Source: Seminavis robusta
Lineage: Eukaryota > Bacillariophyta > Bacillariophyceae > Naviculales > Naviculaceae
Direction: 5' to 3'
NCBI GenBank assembly: GCA_903772945.1
Contig: CAICTM010000965.1
Location: 1-41,194 of the forward strand
Length of the DNA stretch: 41,194 bases
Part shown: positions 19,150 to 29,075 of the stretch, piece by piece
How positions within the stretch are numbered: the stretch's first letter is position 1
Layout: each line of letters opens with the position of its first letter
Translations under genes and position numbers: made by a program
Notes under the pieces: generated by a model
The model's database searches: none
What the model saw: only the letters and a program-made list of their open reading frames with translations
What the model was told of the DNA's origin: nothing

Positions 19150-22100
19150 GATTTTAACAAGCGAGAAAAGGGAAACCAAACCACGTTACATCCGTTGCTT
19201 ACTGATACAGGAGCATCCGGAACCTTGATTGCTCAACTCATGCTAAGAAATTACGCATGAGGATCTTGGGGGCGTCCAAACGATGTGGACTACCCCTGCA
19301 GGAGAATAAACACCAGCACGAAGTGAAAGGTGCATTTCATGATTCCTGAATTCCACGAAGATAAGAATTATCGAGTGGGATTACACGTCACCAAGAGCTT
19401 GGGGCGTATGTACATGATCATAGGTCGAGATATTCTCTCTGACTTAGGTTTCAAGTTCGATTTCACTACCATGTCAGTGGAATGGGACGGCGCATCTATT
19501 CCTATGAAAGATAGCGACACCAATGAAGAAGAAAACTTTTCATTCCTGATCCTACTGTGTTGATGACAGTGCAGATCGTCTCAAGAAGATTTTGATGCGA
19601 AATACGAACAACTGACTTAAGGCAGGTTTGCCAAAGTCAAGATCAGTTAAAACGGAAGGAAAGGAACAGCTTCATTCCTTACTGACGAAGTACTCTGACC
19701 TATTTGATGGTACTTTGGGAAAGTGGACAGATGGACGACTACGAAGTAGAACTTCTCCTGATGCTAAACCCTATATGCAAGGCTTACCCTATTCCACGGG
19801 TCCATACCAACACTCTTAGATGGAGGTTGAACGTCTCTGCGAAGCAGAGTACTCAAGAAGTAAACCGTTCCGAGTGGCGCACCAACTTTCATCATTCCCA
19901 AGAAAGACGGATCTGTACGATTCATCTCTGATTTCGGGAACTGAACAAAAGGATAGCGGAAGCCTTATCCTATCCCAAAAATACAGGACATGCTCTGAAA
20001 CTAGACGGATTCAAAGTACCTACTAGTCTAGACCGTGAACATGGGATACTATCACATCGAGCTGTCACCTCACTCGAAAGCAAACTCTGTACATCGTACT
20101 CCCGTGGGGAAAGTACGAGTACCAGAGGTTGCCAATGGGCCTATGTAATAGTCCGACATCTTCCAAGAGAAGATGGGAACACTAATGCACGACTAGAATA
20201 CGTCCGTGCATACATGATGATCTACTCATCCTACTAACGGCGATCTAGCAGATCACTTGAAAAGTTGGATGAAGTTCTCCGAAGAGCTTCGAGAAGCCGG
20301 ACTCAAGATCAATGCTACCAAGTCCTTCTTCGAAAGAGGAGAACTTGAGTACTAGGTTACTGGATCACTCGAGAAGGGATCCAACTATAACAAAGAAAAT
20401 AGACGCGATCAAGAATATCGCTCCTCCTACCAAACAGAAGGAACTCCGTAGATTCATTGGACTAGTGAACTACTATCGAGACATGTGGATTAGACGATCA
20501 CATGTACTGGCCCAACTCGCTTCTTGACTTCAAAAAAACGAAGTGGAAATGGAGGCCGAACACGACAAGGCCTTTAGCCAGATGAAGAAGATCATCAGAA
20601 AGAAACTTGCTCGCTCTACCCTGACTCAACGATCATTCGTTATCCACACGGATGCGAGTGATACTCAACATAGGTGCGGTAATTTCCCAGAAGGAAAAAC
20701 CATCGCGTTCTACGAGCAGGAAGCTACACCCTGCTCAGACACGTTAACACAGTTACCGAGAAGGAATTTCTCAGTATCGTAGAAACTCTAAAAGATTCGT
20801 ACATTCTTTAGGACAGAAGATCGTTGTGTACATACGGACCACAAGATTTTTACATGTAAGAACTTCAATCCGATCGCGTAATGCGATGCGCCTTATTCTG
20901 AAGAATACGGCCCTGAACACCGGTACATCAAGGGCGAACAGAACATCGTCGCGATGCGTTGTCGAGACTTATTTTCCAACAACGACGGTTCTTCAAACAG
21001 ATGGAGTGCCAGCGGAGATCGCTGACTCATGGCTGCAGACGAAGAGGACTTCCCTAGCGTGTTCCCTCTTCGTTCCCGAGATCGAACTCGTCAGAAAGAG
21101 ACAACGATATCAAGAAGCTCCTCAGGGACAAGCCAAACGACTACAAGAAGCAATCTTTCCCCAGAGGGGATAAGTCTACCGACTTAGTAGTTAAGGACGA
21201 GAAATTGTCGTACCTAAAACTATGCAGAAGAAGGCTAGTTGAATGGTACCATGGTGTGCTGAATGCGTCCTGGCGAGACTCGCACGAACTAACCATCAGC
21301 CAAAATACACCTGGAAGGGTCTACGCAGGACTGTGCAGGCCGTATGTCAGCGTTGCAAAGATGCCAGATGAAAAACCCAAAGACGCGTAAGCTGGATTGA
21401 TGCCTCCAAAGACTTTGCGAGGAGATCCCTTGGGAAGACTTGTATTGACCTGATAGGCCCTTACAACGTCGGGGATCCCAAGAAAAAGAATTCCTGCACA
21501 CTTCATTGCTGACATGATTGATCCCGTAACCGATGGTTCGAGATTGCAGAGATTGCTCCAAGGCAGCAGACGAAGTAGCCATCGTCTAGAAAAACGTGGC
21601 TTACTCGTATCCATGGCCTGCTGAGGTTATCATGGATAGAGGACGCGAGTTCGGCGCAGAGGTCGAAAAGACACTCCGGGATGAATATGGACTTCGTCGC
21701 AATTCATTACACAGCGTACCTCAAGCCAACTCTATGGTCGAGCTGCTCATCAAACCATACGTAACTTGATCGCTGTTCAAAAATCAAGTGCCAAGACGAC
21801 CTCGTGAATGGATCCGGGATGGAGTCCTCACGGCGGTTCGCTTTGCAATGATGCCACGATTCAACCACTTGCGCGCAACGCCCGCACAGCTCGTGTTCAA
21901 TCGTGACGCGATTCAAACGTCCGGTTCGAAGCCACTGGAAGTACATTAAGGACGTCGCCAACGACTAATCCAACAAAAACAACGATAGGGAAAACGCAAC
22001 GCGTGTCCCTCATCAGTACAATGTCAACGATACTGTGTGATTCAACAGTATCAGCACCGCAAGTACGGTCAGCCAAGTACAAAGGTCCTTACACTATAGA

Positions 22101-22275
22101 TCGAGTCAATGACAATGGCACTGTACGGCTCAACATGCTACGCCAACGGCGGCACAGTCTACCAGACTTGGAACATAAGGTATATACACCCATACAAGGC
22201 CTGATCCCCTGTAGGATTGCCATCGTGCGACGCACATGTCTACATCCAAATCTCATGAGAGTGCCCGCACTTTAA
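19150..22275 (+). pseudogene. Pol remnant: protease, reverse transcriptase, RNase H, integrase
   Basis: Protease starts near 19198 with DTGAS; its end motif 'IIGRDILSDLG' lies in an intact frame at 19330-19563. Reverse transcriptase fingers and palm are spread over several frames; the catalytic Y-x-D-D box near 20210-20224 is shifted by one missing base, and the connection 'APPTKQKELRRFIGLVNYYR' is intact at about 20420-20480. RNase H has TDASD near 20650. Integrase has the expected Asp at 'DRGREF' and a C-terminal domain (22003-22275). No enzyme could be made from this copy as read. Confidence 0.85.
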
Positions 22276-22335
22276 ATCATATGTTCTCCTTGTCCGACTG
22301 CTGTCGCGCCTTCTGTGACCCTTGTCAGGGGCGAA

Positions 22336-22760
22336 TGCAATACACGGCTTTAGCCTTATTCGCGACTCGATCCTAGATAGGGTTTGAGTTCGACTCATGA
22401 CTGAGTCTCTCGTGAATAGTCATCTGAGACAGGGTTCTCAATGACCGCGCTAGTCATACTAGTTGATGATGAAACATCGCTCTAGAATTTTAGCCAGCGT
22501 GGATACTTCCACGCTACTAGATCCAGGCTAGACAGACCTTCCACGCGTTCCGTTTTAGGATCGTGGAGGACGTAGGATTACTACACAACCTACTCTATCA
22601 CACTTTATGACTCTCCCGCGGGAAGCCAGATCTACGATCCCTTGATGATGATCTCTCTCGTTGATTAGTTTTTCATAGCTTTCTAATCTCTCTCATAACT
22701 TTCATTCTCTCAAACTCAAAACACTCGAAAGATCTTTACACTAGCTTTTAGCGTAGTGCA
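22336..22760 (+). repeat. 3' LTR of the gypsy-type element
   Basis: 425 bp, almost the same as 18201-18628. The hairpin arm has lost one A here, shortening the stem. Confidence 0.9.
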
Positions 22761-22764
22761 GTAG
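22761..22764. repeat. Target-site duplication GTAG, right
   Basis: Partner of 18197-18200. Four-base duplications occur in some gypsy elements. Confidence 0.65.
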
Positions 22765-22905
22765 AGTAGTTGATGCCATCCGTCTCCAATATAGCTCCAC
22801 TGTTGACGGTAAATGTAGTTGCAGAGCTGTAATACCGAACATCTCTCATCGCGATTGTGTTGTGTGTGTGTGCGATGGCCGATCGATCCTCTCTTCCAAA
22901 ACGAA

Positions 22906-23235
22906 ATGGAATCGCGAAAACAGCTTCAAAAGCGTGTTAAAATATACCCCAAATCAAGTCGATCGAATCATTTGATTAGTTCGACTAGCCAAAATGGGTT
23001 ATCCGATGCCCCGAATCCAAGAGCCAAGGCAACTACCTGCACAAAGCCACACAAAACCGACACAAGCAACAATAAGATGAAGAGCCTCCGACGATGGATC
23101 GGCACCAACATCGACGGCAGTGTGCGCTGCCAACTGTTTGAATTACGCCAATATGATCCAAGCATAATCATAGACTATCTCCACTTGCTCTGCTATGCCT
23201 CATTGACAAAGGATGAGAAAGAAACAAAGCAATAG
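22906..23235 (+). CDS. Small hypothetical ORF, possibly the first exon or frameshifted start of the next gene
   Basis: 109 residues from ATG 22906. The first half is basic and Ser/Lys-rich ('ESRKQLQKRVKIYPKSSRSN'), the second half looks like a folded helix pair ('CQLFELRQYDPSIIIDYLHL'). It ends at TAG 23233, and the next frame opens at once ('IAEFLVELLNASLQISY') without an ATG. This suggests one longer gene split by a one-base shift or an intron. A (GT)n tract lies just upstream (22859-22872). Confidence 0.35.
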   Translation: MESRKQLQKRVKIYPKSSRSNHLISSTSQNGLSDAPNPRAKATTCTKPHKTDTSNNKMKSLRRWIGTNIDGSVRCQLFELRQYDPSIIIDYLHLLCYASLTKDEKETKQ

Positions 23236-23408
23236 CCGAATTTTTGGTTGAATTATTGAATGCTTCACTCCAAATTTCCTACAAATTTTCTTGTCCGTTC
23301 AAATCATGGGTATTGCATTGCCATGTGTTCTACAATCGTGCAGGAGTTTGGCAGTGGCTCTGGCGATGGGTTGGGAAATGCCTCTGGCAGAGACAAGTTC
23401 CCACCGAG

Positions 23409-26400
23409 ATGAACCCCCAACGTTTCTTGCAAGTCAGCACCAATGATGATGCTGCATCACCACCAGCATTGATCACACCCCATGATGAAGGCCATTCAAA
23501 GATCATCAAGGAGAGATTTGTGTCATCACTACGAGACAGCATCAACTCTCGCAAGGCAAGAAACACCCCCCTCTATACATTTCTTCTTGACGGCAATCGT
23601 ACCATGAAAAAAGGATGGCTCCGCACAGGGCTTGTCGATTCCGAGACTTCTTCTCGCTTGTCAATTCGACCTCAGGAACAGAGAATCTTGATGTTCATAT
23701 TCATTGGTTTGTCTGGAACTGGGCCAGATGTTGATGCGAGCACCACCAAAGAGAAGAATCCTGATGCCACGCCTATTGCATTGCTTAGCAATGCTTGGGG
23801 GTTTTCAAAACCGAGCATCCGCAAAGCTTGCACTGAGTCAATTGACAACAATTTCCTTGATCTTCTCCTAGAGAAGGATGCCGGAGAAAGGAAGAAGAGA
23901 TCCAAAAGTGGCATCTCGACGCCACAAGCAAAAGGTGACGGAAGAACTGACGAGAGCTTTCTTTCTCCAGAGGAAGTCGCAGCCCGTGAAGCCAAACGCC
24001 GCGACATGAGAACAACTCCAACTCTTTTGTCCGGAATGGAAAACATGGGATTGGAATCACCCAAAACTCCCAAAACTCCCAGAGTTTCGAGGTTCTTTGC
24101 TCGCACTCGTCTTGACTTTGGAGCAACGCCTCTCATTGAAGAAAATGAGGATTCATCTGTGGAGTATGGATTTGCCACGCAAGTAGATGTTGCCACCCAA
24201 ACCGAAATGAAGTCGAGGTTGCATGCTGAAATAAAAAACAACTGTATCAGTCGAGATGGAGAAGAAGAGATTTGCCGAGCTCTCTACGTCCTCTTTCGCA
24301 ACAAAGCAGTCCCGATAAGCCGGACGTCGACAACAGATGAGAATGAAGTCTTGACAATTCGGCAGTTCCGCCAAGGTTCTGCTATGAAGGTTCTTCGAAT
24401 CAAAGAAATCCGACATTCTAGCAAGGGAGATGAACGCGGACGAAGGACTAAGCGCAAGGCCCAATTGGTGGAGACGTTGCTTGCCAATTTGGATGTGTCT
24501 CAAGGTGAAGTGCTTGCTATTCTGAAGATCATCGGAACCAATCATTCCTTCCAAGTGTATGCGAATGATGACGCCTGCAATCTGAGTATCCAACAGTGCG
24601 CAGCGTTGATGCAATATCTACCCGTCACAGCTCGCGGATTGGAACGTCTTTCAAGATTCTTCAAGACCACACTACCCAACTTTGGAGAGCAGCTCTTCCC
24701 GAAAATGCTTCGGAAGAGGATTGCAGCATACGCAATGGACTCTTTCAATCTAAAGCTTGGCTTTGAGCTTGTTGCCCTGGAGATTGGTGGCGAGAAGCGG
24801 AATCAGCGCTGTTTGCATGCTTGGGTTAAGGAACCTGCTGTTGTTGTTGAATCGCTCGCGCAGAGTGCTATCATTGCTGGACGATTCGAAGATTCGTCGG
24901 CATTCTGCAAGCACAAGAATGAGCTCATTGTGATCCAAGGGTCCGACAGAGGTGGTGACATCACTCTTTGCTTGGTCCGTGTTGCTAATAGAGCAGGTGG
25001 GAATGCTCCTCAGTATTGCGTCCCTTTGGCATTTTATGAGCACGGCAAAGAGAGTTACAACAACCTTCGTCAGACGATTTTTAATCATACCAAGCCAACA
25101 AAGCATTTCCTTCAGAAGATGCTGGACGGATTCTTGCAAATGATTGTGGTTGAAACAGAGCACGACAACGTGTTGGATGCTCAGTGCCGCATTATCGAAT
25201 GCAACACAACTCTTCGTTTGGATCGACTTGCTGACAGCAACACGCTTCGATTAGAGTCTCTCGAAAGTGAGTTGCCCGCTATTGTTTCAATCTTCAATGA
25301 GGAAGAGGCATCGCGACCGGACAACAACAGAAACAAACAATTCATACAGTTGGTTGGAGAGGATGAAAATGAGGAGACAGAATACGTTGGCTTCGTTCTC
25401 ACAAACTGTTTTGGTCGCGACATCCTGCATGCGAGATTCCAAGAGTCACTCCACTGCCAGTCAACAAGTCTTGTGCAAATCAAGTGTCTTCAAATAAGAT
25501 GCATCACTGCGGATGATATCAAGTGCAACACGGCTGTAATGGGGCAAGGCACAGCAAGCGTCATGTGTCCTTGTACAATGTGTATTTGCAAGAAGAAGGA
25601 TTTCGGTCGCTATCTTACTCTCCCATCAAGCGAGCAGCCTCCACTCCGAAGAGACGACTACGCAAATCCTGCTTTGTTTGACGCGTTTATTGAAGATGCG
25701 GGTGGTAGAGCTGATTGGGTGAGAGCAACCTCAACAGGACAAGCCAAAACGTTGAAATTAAAGTATCATAGTGTGGTCCATTCGCCGTTACTCAACACTC
25801 CTCCCGACCGAAACTCTGGATCTGGGATGCATGTGTCTAGTGGTCTCCTCACGCACTGCACAATGAGAATGTTAGACGTGTTGGGTAGGGTTGATAGAGA
25901 GCTTCCATGGTTGGAGCGAATGAAATGTTTGCTCGACGAAGCTAAAAGCTTTGTCCCAGACGCAACTAGACAAGCTGACAATCTTCGAAAGAAAGACACA
26001 AGGCTACAAAGAGGCGCCACAACAGCAATGCGATTATCGATGAGCCATGAGATTGCGTCCATCAAGGAAGAGCGCTGTCGTATTCGGAGAGACTTGTTGG
26101 CTCTCACCAAAGGAATCGAGTCTGCCAAGCTTTTTCTTGAAAAAGGAAAGGATTTCCTCGACGGCGTTGCCAAGAAAACAAAAAGTCGAATAATTGGCCC
26201 TGCTACCTACTGCTTTCGAAAGTCCTATGAGGTGGATGGAAGAGTCTCCTTCCGAATTGAAAACAGTGGCTTCGAGTTGTCGAATGGCGATGGACTTCGA
26301 GTCCTTGAACGCCGAGACCTCATTTCAAAGAGAATGAGTCAGCTCTTTAGCGACAACTCGCAGCTCCGATCTATGGTAATGCAAGCAATGGAGTCATACT

Positions 26401-27074
26401 GTGGTCTGACCGAACTGCTTTACAAGATATCTACAATGCTGAAATCCCAAAGCAAATGGTCTAATGAGGAGGCAACAAGGTTTGAGAGCATTATTCGACA
26501 ATACGCGCAACGATGGTTGGCATTCAAAAGCGATGATGAAAATGGAGAGGAGACAAACGTATTCAACAAACTCCATGTTCTGCACTCTCACCTGTCAGCT
26601 TTTGCATTGGATAACTTGATGGTAGGACGGTGCTCCGAGGAGGGATTTGAATCAGCCCACAAGTGCATTGAATCGATTCGGCAACCATTGGTTTGCATGA
26701 CAAGTACGGAAGCAAGAGCATACACGATCTTTCGAAGGATTATGCTCCAGTGTCGACCGGAAGTAGAAGCAGTGCAAGCAATGATAGATGAGCGATTCAA
26801 GGGCAAGAAGACGGCCCCGTACAAGAAGACGAAGAAAGCACTCAAATCGGCGGACAATGCGTCAGCAGCAACCGATCGAAATTCCCAGACACTCCCAGAG
26901 GGATACACGCACTCAATGAATGGCTATGTAATTCTGGAAGGGTGGAAAGATCACTTCGAATATGTGTGCTTCAGCAAAGTCCCACCATCCTGGTCTGATC
27001 CATGCATTTGTCACGGACGAGAATATTGGTGGTGTCTACCAGGCAAAAGCAGAATATGTTTGATACTATTTTAA
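23409..27074 (+). CDS. Large unknown protein, perhaps an unclassified transposon-derived protein
   Basis: 1221 residues from the first ATG (23409); the frame is open for 55 more codons upstream. No stop or frameshift in 3.7 kb. Order of features: disordered basic N terminus; a 'GSDRGGDITLCLVRVANRAG' block with Asp 513; a tight Cys cluster 'MCPCTMCICKKK' starting at Cys 720, perhaps a zinc knuckle; a charged coiled-coil stretch around 880-950; then 'KLHVLHSHLSAF' (1054-1065) and 'CSEEGFESAHKCI' (1075-1087). Asp plus late His and 'SE-G-E-H' motifs recall a broad family of long uncharacterised proteins in animals and protists suspected to be transposases, but I cannot name it. No terminal inverted repeats found. 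The neighbouring gypsy element inserted about 650 bp upstream. In the last 30 codons another frame looks more natural, so the true end may differ. Confidence 0.6.
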   Translation: MNPQRFLQVSTNDDAASPPALITPHDEGHSKIIKERFVSSLRDSINSRKARNTPLYTFLLDGNRTMKKGWLRTGLVDSETSSRLSIRPQEQRILMFIFIGLSGTGPDVDASTTKEKNPDATPIALLSNAWGFSKPSIRKACTESIDNNFLDLLLEKDAGERKKRSKSGISTPQAKGDGRTDESFLSPEEVAAREAKRRDMRTTPTLLSGMENMGLESPKTPKTPRVSRFFARTRLDFGATPLIEENEDSSVEYGFATQVDVATQTEMKSRLHAEIKNNCISRDGEEEICRALYVLFRNKAVPISRTSTTDENEVLTIRQFRQGSAMKVLRIKEIRHSSKGDERGRRTKRKAQLVETLLANLDVSQGEVLAILKIIGTNHSFQVYANDDACNLSIQQCAALMQYLPVTARGLERLSRFFKTTLPNFGEQLFPKMLRKRIAAYAMDSFNLKLGFELVALEIGGEKRNQRCLHAWVKEPAVVVESLAQSAIIAGRFEDSSAFCKHKNELIVIQGSDRGGDITLCLVRVANRAGGNAPQYCVPLAFYEHGKESYNNLRQTIFNHTKPTKHFLQKMLDGFLQMIVVETEHDNVLDAQCRIIECNTTLRLDRLADSNTLRLESLESELPAIVSIFNEEEASRPDNNRNKQFIQLVGEDENEETEYVGFVLTNCFGRDILHARFQESLHCQSTSLVQIKCLQIRCITADDIKCNTAVMGQGTASVMCPCTMCICKKKDFGRYLTLPSSEQPPLRRDDYANPALFDAFIEDAGGRADWVRATSTGQAKTLKLKYHSVVHSPLLNTPPDRNSGSGMHVSSGLLTHCTMRMLDVLGRVDRELPWLERMKCLLDEAKSFVPDATRQADNLRKKDTRLQRGATTAMRLSMSHEIASIKEERCRIRRDLLALTKGIESAKLFLEKGKDFLDGVAKKTKSRIIGPATYCFRKSYEVDGRVSFRIENSGFELSNGDGLRVLERRDLISKRMSQLFSDNSQLRSMVMQAMESYCGLTELLYKISTMLKSQSKWSNEEATRFESIIRQYAQRWLAFKSDDENGEETNVFNKLHVLHSHLSAFALDNLMVGRCSEEGFESAHKCIESIRQPLVCMTSTEARAYTIFRRIMLQCRPEVEAVQAMIDERFKGKKTAPYKKTKKALKSADNASAATDRNSQTLPEGYTHSMNGYVILEGWKDHFEYVCFSKVPPSWSDPCICHGREYWWCLPGKSRICLILF

Positions 27075-27875
27075 AAACAGTCTTTCTTATGCCAATAAAT
27101 GTAGCTCTTTATCACGAAATCAACACGTACCAACTGCATCCATGGAGGAACGTCCTCCTCCACCGATCGCGATCAGCTCAAAAAATTGCCCTGAATTCTG
27201 CTCATTTCATTATCCTTTCATGGGGCTTCCATGGGACACACAATGGCTCATGAGCGGCACTAGCTAGCTAGCGCCCGAATAGGTGGTGGAAATGCCCTGT
27301 GGCGACGGCTCTATCGTCATTGTTGACGATTTTTCGTTCGGAAAGATATGAAGCCCAAACATAATAATAAAAATGCAGGCACGCCGGGCCGCTAATGCCC
27401 AACTGACGGGGGTGCGAACCGATGTGGATACCCATGCACAATAAGCACTGGCCAAGCTCGTACTCTCACAAAATCCAAAGATAAAGAACCAGCACACCCG
27501 AGGAGCATTCAAGTATGCATACATGTAGCTAGACAAGCGGACTACAACCCCCCTACATATATATGTTCTTGGCTGCCACTGTAGATACATGTAGTGCTAG
27601 CTAGCTGTGATTGAATATATATTGTACACAACAAACAGACCGTGCAAGCTAAGTACAGTACCGAACCAGATTGAGGCAGCCACTCCGACCATTTCATGCA
27701 TCGTCCAAAGGATAGCTAGCTACTCGTAGAGTGATACCAGGTAGTCTAATGTAGCTGTGGCATGCATCTTCTTGTATCGAGAAACGCATCGAATCGAGCG
27801 AGTAATGGTCGATTGTGGCTGCCTTCACCACCCCCTCCAGTGCCACCAAGCATCTTTTGCAAAGCAACTTTTTAC
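27075..27875. other. Intergenic region
   Basis: 0.8 kb with no supportable gene. A minus-strand open frame at 27264-27590 is Cys/aromatic-rich without motif. TAGCTAGC words occur at 27261-27272, 27595-27606 and 27711-27723, and an atatata stretch near 27878 marks the edge of the inverted duplication. Confidence 0.4.
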
Positions 27876-27951
27876 TACATATATATAGAACCGGCCAAGC
27901 AAGTGCGTGTAGTCTTTGTTGTTTTAGAATGGCTACGACGGGTGCAGCAGC
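27876..27951 (-). repeat. Inverted duplication, left fragment (other copy at 33634-33708)
   Basis: This stretch ('accggccaagcaagtgcgtg' onward to 'gggtgcagcagc') is the reverse complement of 33634-33708 with very few changes. Together with 31510-31610 it makes up an inverted copy of the 33470-33708 segment. The Harbinger-type transposon lies between the two fragments. Confidence 0.8.
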
Positions 27952-27952
27952 G

Positions 27953-27977
27953 GGGAGAAGCAGGAAAACGCATTACA
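27953..27977 (+). repeat. Left terminal inverted repeat of the Harbinger-type element
   Basis: Begins GGGAGAAGCAGGAAAACG and ends CATTACA; 24 of 25 bases match the reverse complement of 31485-31509. Confidence 0.8.
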
Positions 27978-28066
27978 AGCATTACACACCTGATTAGACT
28001 GGTTGGTTGTTGACTGTCAATGCTATGGCTAATAGTGAGGCTGCAACTAGAGTAACTACAAACTAT

Positions 28067-29075
28067 TTAATAATCAAAGTCAAACTCATTGTTGACTCTA
28101 TCATAGTACTCCACCTGCCACATCGGCTTGTCCATAATTTGGAGCTGCACAATGTTGGCCACAGCATGGGCCATCTTACCATGTTTATCAAGGGAATGGC
28201 GCCACCTCTGAAGGAGGCAGCCCCATTCCTTGAGTCTCCTATTGACACATTCGTGCCTGGCCCTTGCAAGAGCCTTCCTGCTAGTCTGTTGTTGATTGTC
28301 AAGGTGTCTCCATGGGCAGTCAAAGTACTGAGGATACCCCCTGTACCCCTTGTCAGCCACAGCTCTCTCATCTCCCTCAAACATGTGGACCAAAGATGAC
28401 AAAGAAATGGCAATATCAACCCATTCACCACAAGGGAAGGGACCATTGATCCACACAATCCATCCAGTTTGAATACATACAGCAATTTCATACCTCAGTC
28501 CAGGACCATTAAACTTCTTGGTATACCAACCAGTAGAGAAAGGACCTGGTTCCCTGATGCGAAAATCAGTTCCATCAACAGTTACCAGACACCGACTGCC
28601 ATTGTCATTCATTCGTCGGTACTCCCATCTGATCTGGAGGAGTGGTGTTGGAGTGCAACAGCATGTACATGGTGAGGGCTCTCTGTTGGTGAAGACGGCG
28701 ATGGATAAAAATGAAGAAGAAAGCGAATTCTTGCTCATCGCTCACCAAGTCCAAGCTCGCGATCTTCTCGATGAATACCCACACCCAATGCCGAATGGTC
28801 TTTTCATCCTTCATGAATATCATGGCCAGAACAGCAGTGACTGTGTAAGTGCGCAGGAACATGAGTGTGGCAAGGAAGTAGGTCACCCATCGAATATCAC
28901 TGAGGGGATCCTCATCGTCCAACATGTTCCACAGTTCCGCTGCCAGCTCAGGACAGACACCAAAGCATCCTCGAAACGTCCGATTGTACCTGTACGTTTC
29001 ATGGTTGACTGCTCTTGCTGTGAGCCCTTGGTAGATGGAAGCAGTGCGTATGACAGTATCAGCTGTTATCTGCAT
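28067..29075 (-). CDS. Harbinger-type DDE transposase (HARBI1-like), one intron
   Basis: Exon 1 is 29075-28746 (110 codons from ATG 29075), exon 2 is 28633-28067. The 112-bp intron (28745-28634) starts GTGAGC, ends CTCCAG and is phase 0; splicing joins 'EKIASLDL' to 'IRWEYRRMND'. Without splicing the frame ends within a few dozen codons. The 298-residue product has the DDE_Tnp_4 triad: Asp 130 ('VTVDGTDFRI'), Asp 204 ('AVADKGYRGY') and Glu 238 ('ARARHECVNRRLKEW'), plus 'GPGLRYEIAVCIQTG'. The N terminus has a helical DNA-binding-like part and 'DEKTIRHWVWVF'. All three catalytic residues are present. Such enzymes cut the element at its inverted repeats and reinsert it, usually at TWA-like sites. 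Length is near the lower end for the family (300-450). Confidence 0.88.
28634..28745 (-). other. Spliceosomal intron in the transposase gene
   Basis: 112 bp, minus-strand boundaries G|GTGAGC ... CTCCAG|ATC. Removing it joins two parts of a recognisable DDE_Tnp_4 protein in frame. Two open frames overlap it, but neither keeps the family pattern through it. Confidence 0.8.

Larger units (their letters stand above)
18201..22760 (+). mobile_element. Ty3/gypsy-type LTR retrotransposon, heavily frameshifted
   Basis: 4.56 kb between LTRs of 428 and 425 bp (TG...CA ends), flanked by the 4-bp duplication GTAG (18197-18200 and 22761-22764). The interior runs on the plus strand in gypsy order: short acidic gag-like start (ATG 18681), aspartic protease (LTDTGAS near 19198-19215; 'MIIGRDILSDLGFKF' near 19420), reverse transcriptase (about 19690-20530), RNase H (VIHTDASD near 20640), then integrase (zinc-finger region near 21190-21390; 'MDRGREFGAEVE' near 21634). 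Each domain is split over two or three frames by single-base shifts. The gag part (~500 bp) is too short for a normal capsid and shows no zinc knuckle, so gag may be deleted or unusual. A stretch gtcaggggcgaa just before the right LTR is a weak polypurine tract; no primer site is obvious. Confidence 0.88.

Noticed and set aside
23244..23408. Start of the large protein at TTG 23244
   Set aside because: TTG is not a usual eukaryotic start. The upstream frame may be real only through an upstream exon or a frameshift from 22906-23235, so the first ATG was used.
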